Of a stretch of DNA of 63,489 nt, positions 17,873 through 27,265 are shown piece after piece (within the stretch, counting starts at the first letter, position 1; the number at the start of each line of letters is the position of its first letter). The DNA is taken from contig NZ_LJCO01000020.1 of the NCBI RefSeq assembly GCF_001399675.1, forward strand, positions 1 to 63,489, in the 5' to 3' direction. Source of the stretch: Paenalicyclobacillus ferrooxydans. GTDB taxonomy: Bacteria; Bacillota; Bacilli; Alicyclobacillales; Alicyclobacillaceae. A program made the position numbers and the translations under genes. The notes beneath the pieces were generated by a model that made no database searches, had not been told where the DNA came from, and worked only from the letters and a program-made list of their open reading frames with translations.

Positions 17873-17899
17873 AAGACCCCGCGGTCGTCGCGGGGTCTT
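17873..17899. terminator. Bidirectional terminator between ligase and ku
   Basis: AAGACCCCGCG and CGCGGGGTCTT form an 11-base-pair stem with a five-base loop and T runs on both strands. It touches the ku stop codon. Confidence 0.88.
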
Positions 17900-18747
17900 T
17901 AAGAGGTTTTCTTTGCAGTAGAACGTCGTGTTGTTGGCGCTCGCTTCGCTCGTTTTGGCTTGTCTGCCGCAGACGGTGTAGTCTGTCGGATGCTTTCTTG
18001 AAGTGCCGCCATGAGGTCGACAATGTTGCCGGCCGGTTTGGCAGCAGCAGGTGCAGTCGTGATTTCGTCATGTTCAATCTTCTGTTGAATCGCCGCAAGC
18101 GTTTCCTCGCGGTGCGTATCGGTGTATTTTTCGGCGTCAAACGTCGTATGCAGTTGGTTGATCAAAGTCATGGCCATGTCGAGTTCCTTTTCACTTGGCT
18201 CGGACGCAGCATGGATGTTCGGCAGCTCCGCCGTCGCTCTCACTTCGTCCGGCCAAAACAAGGTTTCGAGGATAATGGCACCTTTTCCAACCCGAACGCA
18301 GGCGAGTACCTCCTTGGTGCGAATCACAGTCTTCGCTACAGCTACTTTGCCTGTCTTGTCCATCGCTTCCTGGAGCAGTCGATAGGCTTTTACCCCAGAT
18401 GTTTCTGGGGCCAGGTAGTAAGTCTTGTCGTAGTATATCGGGTCGACCTCAGCGAGTTCGACAAACTCCAGGATATCGATGGTTTGAGCACGTTGTTTCT
18501 GGAGTTCTTTCATCTCTTCATCTGAAAACACCACGAAGCGGTCTGGTTCATATTCGTACCCTCGCACGATGTCTTCCCACCCAACTGTCACATCGCAATG
18601 CGGACATGTTCGGGTGTACTTGATAGGTGTTTGGCAAGCCTTGTGCAGGTATTTAAAAGAAACGTCTTTATTCTCAGTCGCCGCAAACATCTTGACAGGC
18701 ACGTTTACAAGTCCAAAGCTGAGAGACCCCTTCCACATCGTTTGCAA
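17899..18747 (-). CDS. ku: Ku DNA end-binding protein
   Basis: 282 residues. The Ku core starts MWKGSLSFGLVNVPVKMFAA and includes CPHCDVTVGWEDIVRGYEY, DPIYYDKTYYLAPE and the SAP-less, Lys/Arg-rich tail (PKRAKRAPTTRRSTAKKTS) that in bacterial Ku helps DNA threading and LigD contact. I prefer the TTG at 18747, with GGAGGAGGTGA upstream, as in B. subtilis Ku. The frame could extend 26 codons further. It follows dinG by 74 bases on the same strand. Confidence 0.93.
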   Translation of the reverse strand: MQTMWKGSLSFGLVNVPVKMFAATENKDVSFKYLHKACQTPIKYTRTCPHCDVTVGWEDIVRGYEYEPDRFVVFSDEEMKELQKQRAQTIDILEFVELAEVDPIYYDKTYYLAPETSGVKAYRLLQEAMDKTGKVAVAKTVIRTKEVLACVRVGKGAIILETLFWPDEVRATAELPNIHAASEPSEKELDMAMTLINQLHTTFDAEKYTDTHREETLAAIQQKIEHDEITTAPAAAKPAGNIVDLMAALQESIRQTTPSAADKPKRAKRAPTTRRSTAKKTS

Positions 18748-18821
18748 GTACGTCACCTCCTCCGGACATACCGTCATCTGGTACGCCGGCTTTGGCATTA
18801 GTCTTGCACCTGGGTGAAAGT

Positions 18822-21659
18822 TCATGCCAAGAAGCTTTTGACGGTACGCAACACGTCAAGTTCGCTACCCACAAAGGTTCGCAGGTTCGGAACTGATTGA
18901 ATGAATTGCTGGCCGTAGCGGGCTGTCACGACACGTTTGTCAAATACGACGACCACCCCTTTGTCGTCTACGGTTCGAATCAGTCGGCCGAATCCCTGAC
19001 GAAAGCGCACAACGGCCTCGGGCAGGCTGTTATGCCAAAAGGCGCTCTTTCCCTGGGCTTCGAGCCGCTCGTTGCGGGCTTCTGTTACCGGGTGTGTCGG
19101 AGGTGAAAAGGGCAATCGAACGATGCACAGGGTTGTCAATTGGTCTCCCGGCAGGTCGATCCCTTCCCAGAACGACTGTGCGCCAAGTAAGACGGACCGC
19201 GGTTCCTCCTGAAACAGCCGCAACAACTGCGTCCGGTTTCCGTCCATGCCTTGTGCGAGCAAGCGAAGGCCCCGGTCGGCAAGCGGCCGGCGAAGGTACT
19301 CCGCCGTAGCACGCAACATCGCGTGGCTCGTAAACAGCGTCAACAGCCGGCCTTGAGAAATCCGTGCCAGTTGATAAATAGAATCGCTCAGCCAAACGGA
19401 GGCATCTTCGGCGCTCATTTTAGAGAGGTCTGGGACGTCTGTTGGAACACACAAGAGCGCTTGGCGCGAGTAATCGAATGGAGATGGTACAGTCAGACTG
19501 GTAACTTCAAACGTAGGCTCGCTTTGCTTGGATATCGCAGTGAGCCCGAGTTTTTGCTTCAGGAAGGAAAAGTCCCCTGCGACTGAAAGCGTCGCAGAAG
19601 TCAGGACAACAGAGTCTTTTGCCTCGAATAACCTCTCACGCAAAATTTTAGAAACGTCAATCGGTGCACGGTGATAGACGATTTGCCGGCGGTCGTGGTT
19701 TCCGGATACCTCAACCCACTCAACCCAGTCTGCGGATGCGCTCCCGGCACTAGCCAACAGTTGGGCCTGACCGACCAACTCAGAGAGGAACCCGACGGCG
19801 TCAAACAGACGGCCGCTTAAGTCCTCATCCGCTTCTGATTCAGCAGTTTCACTCAGCTGGCCGGCAAGGTCTTCCACAACGGCTGTACGTTCGAGCAGGA
19901 CCTCTCCGTTCTTCGCAATTCCTGAGAAAGCAGGAGACTGTGTCGTTTTGTCTGTAATTCGAAAGTCACTCTGACCTTGTGCGACAAGCATGGCGAGCCC
20001 CGCAAAGGTATGCTCGATGAGCGTTCTGAGTCCAAGCACTTCGTCTGAGAGCTGTTCAAGGGTCGGCAGCGCCTTAACGCTGGCAGCGTCACTGCCCGCA
20101 AGCCGTGACATCAAGTCTGCCAGAACGCCGTGTTTGCCATTATCACGCGTCAGACGTGACGTGAGTGACAGACACTGAAACCGCTGCACTTCCGTACCAA
20201 GATGACGCGTAGCCTCTTGTTCAATGTGATGTGCTTCGTCAAAGATCAATCGGTTGTAGTGCGGCAGAACCCTGTGGTTGGCTTTCAGGTCCGTGAAGAT
20301 GAGTGAATGGTTCGTCACAACGACATCCGCTTCCTGTGCTCGTGCACGGGCCCGAAAATAGTAGCACGGTTTGAAGAAAGGGCAGCGCTTGTTAATGCAG
20401 GTTTCAGTCTCACTCTGGATGCGTGGCCAAACCGATGACAATGCAGGCTTGCCGGCCAATTCTTCCCGGTTTCCTTCCGGAGTTTGTGTTAACCAGACTA
20501 AGAGCTGCATGTAGGTCACTACCTCTTCTGGTGGTGTGACGAGTGTCACGGACCTTAATTCCTGGTGCAGCTTACGCATACAAAGATAGTGCGTCCGTCC
20601 TTTGAACACGGAGAGTGAGACTGGCGTGCCCAGAGACCGCTGTAAGAGTGGAAAGTCACGGTGACTGACTTGGTCCTGAAGCGCGATGGTATGCGTTGAA
20701 ACAATGACCTTGTCTTGATTTCCTTTTGCGTGTAAGGCTGCCGGAATCAGGTAAGCTAACGACTTCCCTGTCCCGGTACCAGCCTCCACGAGGAGATGGT
20801 GCCCGTCAGTCAGAGCGTCTGCCACAGCATCAAGCATCTGCAACTGACCGGGGCGCACCTGAAAGCCTGGCAACACGTGCGCGAACGGGCTGTCAGCTCC
20901 CAGCAGGGCGGTTGTGTTCGCTTCCAATTCGCTGTGCGTGTCTTTTGCCGCCCCAGTAGATGCCACAACCTCGTCTTCTGCCTTCAGCGCATTCTTTTCT
21001 TTTGACGCGGGTTTCGAAAAGGCAAGCTGATCGATAACGTCACAGCCATCCGGAACCATTTGAAGAGACGTCAACATTTTATATTCGGCTGACTCGTCAA
21101 ACCACGTACCCATCGCGTGGTTAAACAAATGAGCGAGACTCGCCAGGTGCTGCAGGGTCACGTATGGAAGTGCTGATGTATGTGAAAACAACGTGTTGAG
21201 CCAGTCAGTCAGGTCTGTGATTGTGGTTGCTGCAGATGGACCGCTCGCACCCGCTGACGAGCCATCCTCGTCTGCTGACGTCACGTCGACGAGCGAAACA
21301 GGCGTATCACTTACGTTCAGGATGTCGGTAAGCTGCGAAAGTTCGAGTGCCGTTTCTGCGAGAGGCAAGTGGTAGCCGAGAGCCTCGCAGACGTCATTGA
21401 CGACGTCGACGTCCGTTGCTCCCGCTTCAGCCACGAGGGTGCAGCTATCCGCGAGTTCAAGCAACGGCAATATGAGCGCAGTCAGTTCGTCCGTCGATTT
21501 TTGATAGAGGTTTGTCAGCTCGATGGTGGTGCCGAGAATGCCGCGCTGCCATCGAGCAGCTTTGATGCTGTCAATCTCGGTCAGAGTTGAAGGACGCTGA
21601 CTCCCCTCTGGGAGTTCTTTTTGTCCTGTGTAGGTAACGTTCATCAAGAAGAAGGGCAC
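18822..21659 (-). CDS. dinG: DinG-type ATP-dependent helicase with degenerate N-terminal exonuclease-like domain
   Basis: 945 residues. The helicase part (from about 260) has EAGTGTGKSLAYLIPAA (Walker A), VTNHSLIF, FDEAHHIEQEA (DEAH box), and the C-terminal LLGAQSFWEGIDLPGDQLT and RQGFGRLIRT. Four Cys in YLCMRK and TCINKRCPFFKPCYYF fit the Fe-S cluster of XPD-type helicases. The N-terminal 250 residues follow the outline of the DnaQ-like exonuclease of Bacillus DinG, but the acidic catalytic residues are not seen (NVTYTG where DxET is expected; TLVAEAGATDVDVVNDVCEA). The GTG at 21659 has AGGAGG nine bases upstream. Confidence 0.9.
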   Translation of the reverse strand: MPFFLMNVTYTGQKELPEGSQRPSTLTEIDSIKAARWQRGILGTTIELTNLYQKSTDELTALILPLLELADSCTLVAEAGATDVDVVNDVCEALGYHLPLAETALELSQLTDILNVSDTPVSLVDVTSADEDGSSAGASGPSAATTITDLTDWLNTLFSHTSALPYVTLQHLASLAHLFNHAMGTWFDESAEYKMLTSLQMVPDGCDVIDQLAFSKPASKEKNALKAEDEVVASTGAAKDTHSELEANTTALLGADSPFAHVLPGFQVRPGQLQMLDAVADALTDGHHLLVEAGTGTGKSLAYLIPAALHAKGNQDKVIVSTHTIALQDQVSHRDFPLLQRSLGTPVSLSVFKGRTHYLCMRKLHQELRSVTLVTPPEEVVTYMQLLVWLTQTPEGNREELAGKPALSSVWPRIQSETETCINKRCPFFKPCYYFRARARAQEADVVVTNHSLIFTDLKANHRVLPHYNRLIFDEAHHIEQEATRHLGTEVQRFQCLSLTSRLTRDNGKHGVLADLMSRLAGSDAASVKALPTLEQLSDEVLGLRTLIEHTFAGLAMLVAQGQSDFRITDKTTQSPAFSGIAKNGEVLLERTAVVEDLAGQLSETAESEADEDLSGRLFDAVGFLSELVGQAQLLASAGSASADWVEWVEVSGNHDRRQIVYHRAPIDVSKILRERLFEAKDSVVLTSATLSVAGDFSFLKQKLGLTAISKQSEPTFEVTSLTVPSPFDYSRQALLCVPTDVPDLSKMSAEDASVWLSDSIYQLARISQGRLLTLFTSHAMLRATAEYLRRPLADRGLRLLAQGMDGNRTQLLRLFQEEPRSVLLGAQSFWEGIDLPGDQLTTLCIVRLPFSPPTHPVTEARNERLEAQGKSAFWHNSLPEAVVRFRQGFGRLIRTVDDKGVVVVFDKRVVTARYGQQFIQSVPNLRTFVGSELDVLRTVKSFLA

Positions 21660-21730
21660 GTGCCAAGGCCTCCTGAAACGGACACAGTGTCTGCGCCGAT
21701 AGTAAGCCTATTCTACCAGAAACAAATAGC

Positions 21731-23275
21731 CTAGCGGTCACGCCCGGCGTCTGTCAGTTCGGAAAAGCTTGTTACTGCAGTGAGATTTTGTGCCTGTATT
21801 CGTCGCTTTTGCGCCTCTTCGGTACGGCCGAGTTGCAAGGCGTTGTCCGCTAAAGCGCCGAGAATAGCGGCGTTCGGGGAGCCGAGGATATGGGCTGCAT
21901 GCAGGTATTTATCAGCCTCTTCAAACTGTTCAAGTGCCTGCAAAGACATGGCGTACTGATAGAGCGCAAGACGTCGCACTGGCGCACGCGTGTCGCGAAC
22001 CGCTCGCAAAAACCGCTTTTGCGCCTCTAAATGTTGGTGCCGAGCGGCACTCACTGCACCGAGGGCAAGCCATAAAATGGACTTATCCCGAGAATGCGGC
22101 AGAGCGCACCAAAGAATGGGTTCTGCCATGTCTGGATTACCTGCCAGCAGGTGGGCTACTCCGAGTTGCAACAGTACGGTTGGCTCGTTTTTGTGTAAGG
22201 AGAGGAAGCGCTTTAACCGACCGATGGCAGCGTCGCTGTCACCGGCTTTTAATTGCAGCCACACGGCCCACGAGAGGACGCGTTGGTCGTGAAGGTCTTC
22301 ATCAGACAGCCTCAGGGCAACCTCAAGGCTTGCCTCGTGTTCGCCCAACTGATACAGAAGTCGAGACTGTTGAAGCCGCAGTCCTGGATGACTCGGATTC
22401 TGATCGAGGGCAAAGCGGCAAGTTTGATACGCCGCTTCTGGACATTGACTGTACTGCTGGACAGATGACAGGAGGAGGCAGGCCTCAATATCTCTCGGGT
22501 CAGTCACAAGGATCTGCGAGAACGCCTGCTCTGCGGCTTTGTAATTGCCAAGCCTTGCCTGACACAACCCAAGGTTGAACCATGCGTCCAAGTACTCGGG
22601 CATGCGCTCCGTGATGACCTGATAAGACCGGCAGGCTTGCCCTAGATCACCATGTTGGAGTAAGAGTTGTGCGTCGACTTCAAGTGCAGCCGTGACGAGT
22701 GACTCATCCTCTGTGCCCTCAAACACCTTTTCGAGATGGCCCCGTGCTGTGACTGCCTGTCCTTCAACAGCCAGAACGGCGCCAAGGTAGAGATGCACAA
22801 TCACAGAGTCAACACTTTTCAGTGCTTCCTCGAGCGCCTTTCTTGCCGGTTCAAACATCAATAAGTCGTAATAGGCGAGACCACGGCGAAATTGTGTTGT
22901 GGCCTCTTCCGGCCACGAGAACACAGCTTGGGCGAGGTCAAATTCGGAGGTGTCCTGCTCGTCTGCAATTGGATCGTACTCGAGCGACAGAGATTCCGCG
23001 TTCTGTGCGCGTCCCCACATTGGTTCTATTGAACTCTCTGGCTTGAACGGTGCAGGGTCTTCGACTGGTACTTGCAACTCGAACGTCTCGGTCAATTCAA
23101 TGATCTGTTCTTCGAGTTCCATCCAATAGTCGATGTACTGTTCACTGAGTTGACGCAGACTTCGGAGTTCCTGGGCAAGATACGGACGCAACTCTGGAGA
23201 GGCGTTCTCCAATTGGACACGTACCCTGTCTACAGCTCGAAAAAGTTGTGCAAAAGCTGGTTCAAACACGCCCAT
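21731..23275 (-). CDS. Large TPR-repeat protein
   Basis: 514 residues. A helical N-terminal region with coiled-coil character (VRVQLENASPELRPYLAQEL) and an acidic linker lead into about ten TPR-like repeats from residue 125 on (EYLDAWFNLGLCQARLGNY, AEQAFSQILVTDPRDIEA, QLGVAHLLAGNPDMAEPIL). It has no signal peptide or membrane segment. TPRs mediate protein contacts; the partner is unknown. The gene lies between birA and dinG, where B. subtilis has panBCD. AAGGAG lies ten bases before the ATG. Confidence 0.75.
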   Translation of the reverse strand: MGVFEPAFAQLFRAVDRVRVQLENASPELRPYLAQELRSLRQLSEQYIDYWMELEEQIIELTETFELQVPVEDPAPFKPESSIEPMWGRAQNAESLSLEYDPIADEQDTSEFDLAQAVFSWPEEATTQFRRGLAYYDLLMFEPARKALEEALKSVDSVIVHLYLGAVLAVEGQAVTARGHLEKVFEGTEDESLVTAALEVDAQLLLQHGDLGQACRSYQVITERMPEYLDAWFNLGLCQARLGNYKAAEQAFSQILVTDPRDIEACLLLSSVQQYSQCPEAAYQTCRFALDQNPSHPGLRLQQSRLLYQLGEHEASLEVALRLSDEDLHDQRVLSWAVWLQLKAGDSDAAIGRLKRFLSLHKNEPTVLLQLGVAHLLAGNPDMAEPILWCALPHSRDKSILWLALGAVSAARHQHLEAQKRFLRAVRDTRAPVRRLALYQYAMSLQALEQFEEADKYLHAAHILGSPNAAILGALADNALQLGRTEEAQKRRIQAQNLTAVTSFSELTDAGRDR

Positions 23276-23371
23276 CCCCCCATTTCTCCTTATGATGAGC
23301 CAGGAGTGACACCTTTTATGCGGGGGAGCCGGATAAGAGACTGAAATCGGACAGACGGTTCGAGACGAGCT

Positions 23372-24361
23372 TTAGAATAGCACTTCGCCGCTGTGAACAG
23401 CGATATCCTCGCCGTTCTGAGTTCGAATCATGAGGGTCCCATCTTTGTCGAGCTGTACGGCGCGACCTTCAATGACATCACGGTTCGTTTGCACGCGTAC
23501 TTGTCTGCCGAGTGTATGGCTGTGAGCACACCACTCTTCATGGACCCTCTCAAAGGCTGGCTCTCCTCGAAACAGGAAGTCTAACATTTCTCCGTACAGA
23601 GCGAGGAATCGGCCGACGAGTTGCGTCCGATCGATCCTCTGACCTGACTCGGCCAATAATGACGTTGCAACCTGCGAGACCTCTGCTGGGAATGCCTCGA
23701 TTGGGATATTACAGTTGATGCCGATTCCAACGACAGCTTGGTGCACCTGTTCCCCATCGCTGCGGATCTCGGCAAGAATACCGCCGACCTTACGGTCATT
23801 TACGAACAGGTCGTTGGGCCATTTGATTTGGACGTCGAGCTTTGTGAGTTGTGAGATGACCCTTTGTAAGGCAACGCTCGCAAGGAGGGTCAGTTCGAAG
23901 GCTCTCGATAGAGCAAAAGGACGGCGTAAGATGAGGGAGAACCAAGCTCCACCAGGGTGTGAGAACCAAACGCGCCCGCGCCTGCCCCGACCGCTCGTCT
24001 GCTCTTGGGCTGTAACTAGTGTTCCGTGAGGGGCTCCCTGGCTCGCTAATTCCGATGCCAGGCGGTTGGTGGAGTCTACTTCAGGAGAAAAGACCACGGG
24101 GTGTCCAAGTCCGGTATGCTGAAACACATCGGGTAACAGGGGCTCCATCAGCACGTCCGGGGCGTGCGTCAGGCGATGGCCCACTTTCGGTGCGGAGTCA
24201 AACGTAAAGCCGATTTCCTCGAGCTGATGTATGTGTTTCCAGATGGCTGTCCGCGTAACCCCTGTTTGTTCACTTAACTTGGTTCCTGAAATCGGTTCAC
24301 CGCCTGCCTGCAGGAACTGATAAAGAATCTGATCGCGGAGCGTCTGTGTATCAGTTTTCAT
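23372..24361 (-). CDS. birA: Biotin-protein ligase / biotin operon repressor
   Basis: 329 residues. An N-terminal winged helix (GTKLSEQTGVTRTAIWKHI) binds DNA, the central ligase has GRGRRGRVWFSHPGGAWFS (biotin/ATP loop), IKWPNDLFVNDRKVGGILAE and VGIGINCNIP, and a C-terminal SH3-like domain follows. It attaches biotin to carboxylase carrier proteins and, with bound biotinyl-AMP, should repress biotin genes. The ATG at 24361 has GAGAGGATT upstream and overlaps the cca stop by 11 bases. Confidence 0.94.
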   Translation of the reverse strand: MKTDTQTLRDQILYQFLQAGGEPISGTKLSEQTGVTRTAIWKHIHQLEEIGFTFDSAPKVGHRLTHAPDVLMEPLLPDVFQHTGLGHPVVFSPEVDSTNRLASELASQGAPHGTLVTAQEQTSGRGRRGRVWFSHPGGAWFSLILRRPFALSRAFELTLLASVALQRVISQLTKLDVQIKWPNDLFVNDRKVGGILAEIRSDGEQVHQAVVGIGINCNIPIEAFPAEVSQVATSLLAESGQRIDRTQLVGRFLALYGEMLDFLFRGEPAFERVHEEWCAHSHTLGRQVRVQTNRDVIEGRAVQLDKDGTLMIRTQNGEDIAVHSGEVLF

Positions 24362-25679
24362 TGTCAATAATCCTCTCGGTTTTGAGTGCAATTGGAATCA
24401 GCTCATCTTTATTGTTGGTGGATTTGCCGCTCAGCACTGCATGAACCAACGTGCGTATGGCCGCCCCGACTTCAGAGCCCCGTAAACCGAGGGCCGTTAA
24501 GTCTCGTCCATCAACGGCCAAATCCTTTGCTCGTCGCAACGGCGTCCTTGTCAGGGCAGTTTGAAAGAGACTCTGGCAGGAGAGTCGGGTGTTCTCGGCG
24601 TTGAGAAAGTCGCACAACGCACAGGCTGTCCGAATCGCCAGCATGTCCTGTTCGTAAATCGCATAAAACCACCGCTCCATCGACCAAGTCCACGGGCGGC
24701 TTCGTACTATGGCTGCCGTTGATACGCTTCCCTTGAGCAGAGACTTATTCCACGCCAAGCTACGTAAAACTGTGCGTACGTCGGTATGATCCGGGATATA
24801 AGACACCCAAAGTGCCGTCGCTGCCAACCAGGGATCCAAAGTGTCCGATCCGCAAGCTCTGGGACCAAAGTGCGTTTGCCACCGTTTCCATCCGAGCTCG
24901 GGAAACAATCTGACCAGCCGAGACAGTTTTTGCAGGGCTCGCTTGACCGGTGTCAAGTCTGTTCGCATCGATTCCAGGTATGGACCGTCTGCCAAGTTCT
25001 CGAGGACCAAAAACCAATTCTTTTCGGCGATCCGTTTCAACTCCTGCCCCACCCGTTCCATCGAAACAGCGCGAAGAAGTCCTGCCTGTTCGAGCATGGC
25101 ACCGTGTGTCTCATCATCCAGGGTGAAGCCAAGCTGCGCACTGAACCGTAAGGCACGTACAATGCGCAGTCCATCTTCTGCGAAGCGAAGCCGTGGTTGA
25201 CCGACTGCACGCAGATTTCGGCGCGTTAAGTCGAACCTGCCGCCCATCGGATCGACAACTCGCCCCAAGCGGTCCATTGCCACCGCGTTGACGGTGAAGT
25301 CCCTGCGCTCGAGGTCTTCGTAGAGCGAATCGGCGTACATCACGCAATCAGGATGTCGTCCATCGGAGTATGCAGCCTCGGTTCGATAGGTCGTCACCTC
25401 AACTGGTTGATGCTCGAGGAGAACAGTCACCGTCCCATGAGCGAGACCAGATGGCACCGAATGGGGAAACAGGCGAATGACCTGTTCTGGACGCGCATTT
25501 GTCGCAACGTCGTAATCGTGAACGGGCGTGCCAAGCAAGGCGTCGCGCACACACCCGCCGACAAGAAACGCTTCGAACCCATGTTCTTCGAGTGTCGACA
25601 AGACGTGATGAACGTAGGTCGGCAGATCAGCGGTGAGAGCTGGGTTTGCCGCCGCAAAGCTGTACTTCTCAGAGTGCAA
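24351..25679 (-). CDS. cca: CCA-adding tRNA nucleotidyltransferase
   Basis: 442 residues. The class II nucleotidyltransferase head has FLVGGCVRDALLGTPVHDYD with the two metal Asp in DYD, then ERRDFTVNAVAMD, GRFDLTRRNLRAVGQPRLRF and EDGLRIVRALRFSAQLG. It adds or repairs the 3' CCA of tRNA. I chose the TTG at 25679, with GGAGAG about eight bases upstream; the longer frame to 25802 lies inside bshA and has no ribosome site. It overlaps bshA by 11 bases. Confidence 0.92.
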   Translation of the reverse strand: MHSEKYSFAAANPALTADLPTYVHHVLSTLEEHGFEAFLVGGCVRDALLGTPVHDYDVATNARPEQVIRLFPHSVPSGLAHGTVTVLLEHQPVEVTTYRTEAAYSDGRHPDCVMYADSLYEDLERRDFTVNAVAMDRLGRVVDPMGGRFDLTRRNLRAVGQPRLRFAEDGLRIVRALRFSAQLGFTLDDETHGAMLEQAGLLRAVSMERVGQELKRIAEKNWFLVLENLADGPYLESMRTDLTPVKRALQKLSRLVRLFPELGWKRWQTHFGPRACGSDTLDPWLAATALWVSYIPDHTDVRTVLRSLAWNKSLLKGSVSTAAIVRSRPWTWSMERWFYAIYEQDMLAIRTACALCDFLNAENTRLSCQSLFQTALTRTPLRRAKDLAVDGRDLTALGLRGSEVGAAIRTLVHAVLSGKSTNNKDELIPIALKTERIIDNEN

Positions 25680-26805
25680 CCGCTTCACTCTCCACCAGTC
25701 GTTGATAGAGCCGCTCGTACTCCGCAACCTGAACGTCCAAGGAGAACTCGTTTTCCGCACGCATTCTGCCTGCTTCTGAAAACGACTGATACAGTCCATC
25801 ATCTGTCAGAAGCCGGATGGCGTACTCAGACATTGAGGTAATGTCACCGACTTCTGCCAAGAACCCGGTCTTGCCGTGCAACACGACCTCAGGAATACCG
25901 CCTGCAACGGTGCCCACTACGGGTACGCCTGCGGCCATCGCCTCCAGCGCAACGAGGCCAAAACTCTCTTTTTCCGAAGGGAGCAGAAAGAGGTCTGCAG
26001 CCGCAAACAGTTCTGCAACCTCGTCCTGCTTGCCAAGGAACTCCACTTTCTCAGTGAGACCAAGTTGGCGGACAAGATTCCGTGCTTCGTTTAATTCCGG
26101 CCCCTCCCCGACCAAGGCCAATCGTGAAGGAACTACAGCTTGCACGTTTGCAAAGATTCGGATGACGTCAGGAACCCGTTTCACCTTTCGGAAATTCGAC
26201 GTGTGTAAGAGCACTTTTTCCCCAGGCTTTGCGAGACACCGTTTCACTTCCTGGACTGCTTTAGGCCGAAATACGTCCGGATCGACAAAGTTGTAGATGC
26301 ATTCGATCTGCTTCTCAACATGGAACAGTTCATGAGTTTGTCTGCTCAGACTCTGACTGACTGCTGTGACAGCATCGCTCTTTGTGATTCCGAGCCGAAT
26401 TACATCGACGAGGGTGTCCTCCTGGGCCAGAACAGTGATATCTGTCCCGTGCAGTGTCGTGACCACTTTTACCCGATGGTCGTTGACCATCTCCTTCGCC
26501 AGGAAGGCACAGACCGCAAACGGGAGTGCGTAGTGCACATGGAGAATGTCAAGGTCATAACGTTCCACCGTCTTTGCCATCAAGGCTGCCAAAGACAAGT
26601 CGTAGGGAGGCGTACGAAGAACCGGATACGTCGTGGTATCGAGTTCATGAACGTAGATGTTCGGATGGAACCCTCCAAGGCGGAAAGGTACGTCTGTGAC
26701 GATGAAATGTACCTCGTGTCCGCGGTGGGCCAGTGCTTTCCCGAGTTCGGTCGCGACTGCTCCTGAGCCTCCGATGGTTGGATAGCAGCTGATACCGATT
26801 CTCAC
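25669..26805 (-). CDS. bshA: N-acetyl-alpha-D-glucosaminyl L-malate synthase
   Basis: 378 residues, GT4 glycosyltransferase. [49 protein letters not shown] and the C-terminal donor site [20 protein letters not shown] match BshA. It makes GlcNAc-malate, the first step of bacillithiol synthesis. The GTG start overlaps the mgsA stop by four bases. In B. subtilis the deacetylase gene bshB1 lies between mgsA and bshA; here it is missing. Confidence 0.92.
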   Translation of the reverse strand: MRIGISCYPTIGGSGAVATELGKALAHRGHEVHFIVTDVPFRLGGFHPNIYVHELDTTTYPVLRTPPYDLSLAALMAKTVERYDLDILHVHYALPFAVCAFLAKEMVNDHRVKVVTTLHGTDITVLAQEDTLVDVIRLGITKSDAVTAVSQSLSRQTHELFHVEKQIECIYNFVDPDVFRPKAVQEVKRCLAKPGEKVLLHTSNFRKVKRVPDVIRIFANVQAVVPSRLALVGEGPELNEARNLVRQLGLTEKVEFLGKQDEVAELFAAADLFLLPSEKESFGLVALEAMAAGVPVVGTVAGGIPEVVLHGKTGFLAEVGDITSMSEYAIRLLTDDGLYQSFSEAGRMRAENEFSLDVQVAEYERLYQRLVESEAVAL

Positions 26806-27233
26806 AACGACGTCCCTTCTTCCTTTTGTCCACTGTCTGGGTGAACGACACTGCGCCAGTTCAGATCTCCGTTATCCATGGCTCGGATGATGGCTTCAGC
26901 TGTCGCGAGGTTGGTTGCGACTGGGACATTGTGCACGTCGCACAGCCGCAACAATGCGTTGATGTCCGGGTCGTGAGGTTGGGCGGTCAACGGATCGCGC
27001 AGGAAAATCACGAGATCCATTTTGTCCTCGGCAATACGGGCACCAATCTGCTGGTCTCCGCCGAGCGGACCTGATTGTACACGCTCCACTTTAAGGCCGG
27101 TAGCGGAGATGATGCGAGAACCCGTCGTCCCCGTAGCGTAGAGTGTATGCTGCTTAAAGATGGCTTGGTAAGCCACCACAAAATTCACGAGCGCGTCTTT
27201 CTTGTTGTCATGGGCAATCAGCGCGATGTGCAT
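26802..27233 (-). CDS. mgsA: Methylglyoxal synthase
   Basis: 143 residues. [19 protein letters not shown], the phosphate-binding ATGTTG ([11 protein letters not shown]), [16 protein letters not shown] with the catalytic Asp region, and [20 protein letters not shown] are all typical. It converts dihydroxyacetone phosphate to methylglyoxal. GGGAGG lies about eight bases before the ATG. bshA follows with overlap. Confidence 0.95.
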   Translation of the reverse strand: MHIALIAHDNKKDALVNFVVAYQAIFKQHTLYATGTTGSRIISATGLKVERVQSGPLGGDQQIGARIAEDKMDLVIFLRDPLTAQPHDPDINALLRLCDVHNVPVATNLATAEAIIRAMDNGDLNWRSVVHPDSGQKEEGTSL

Positions 27234-27265
27234 TCGATTATCCTCCCTTATCCTGCACCTTTATC

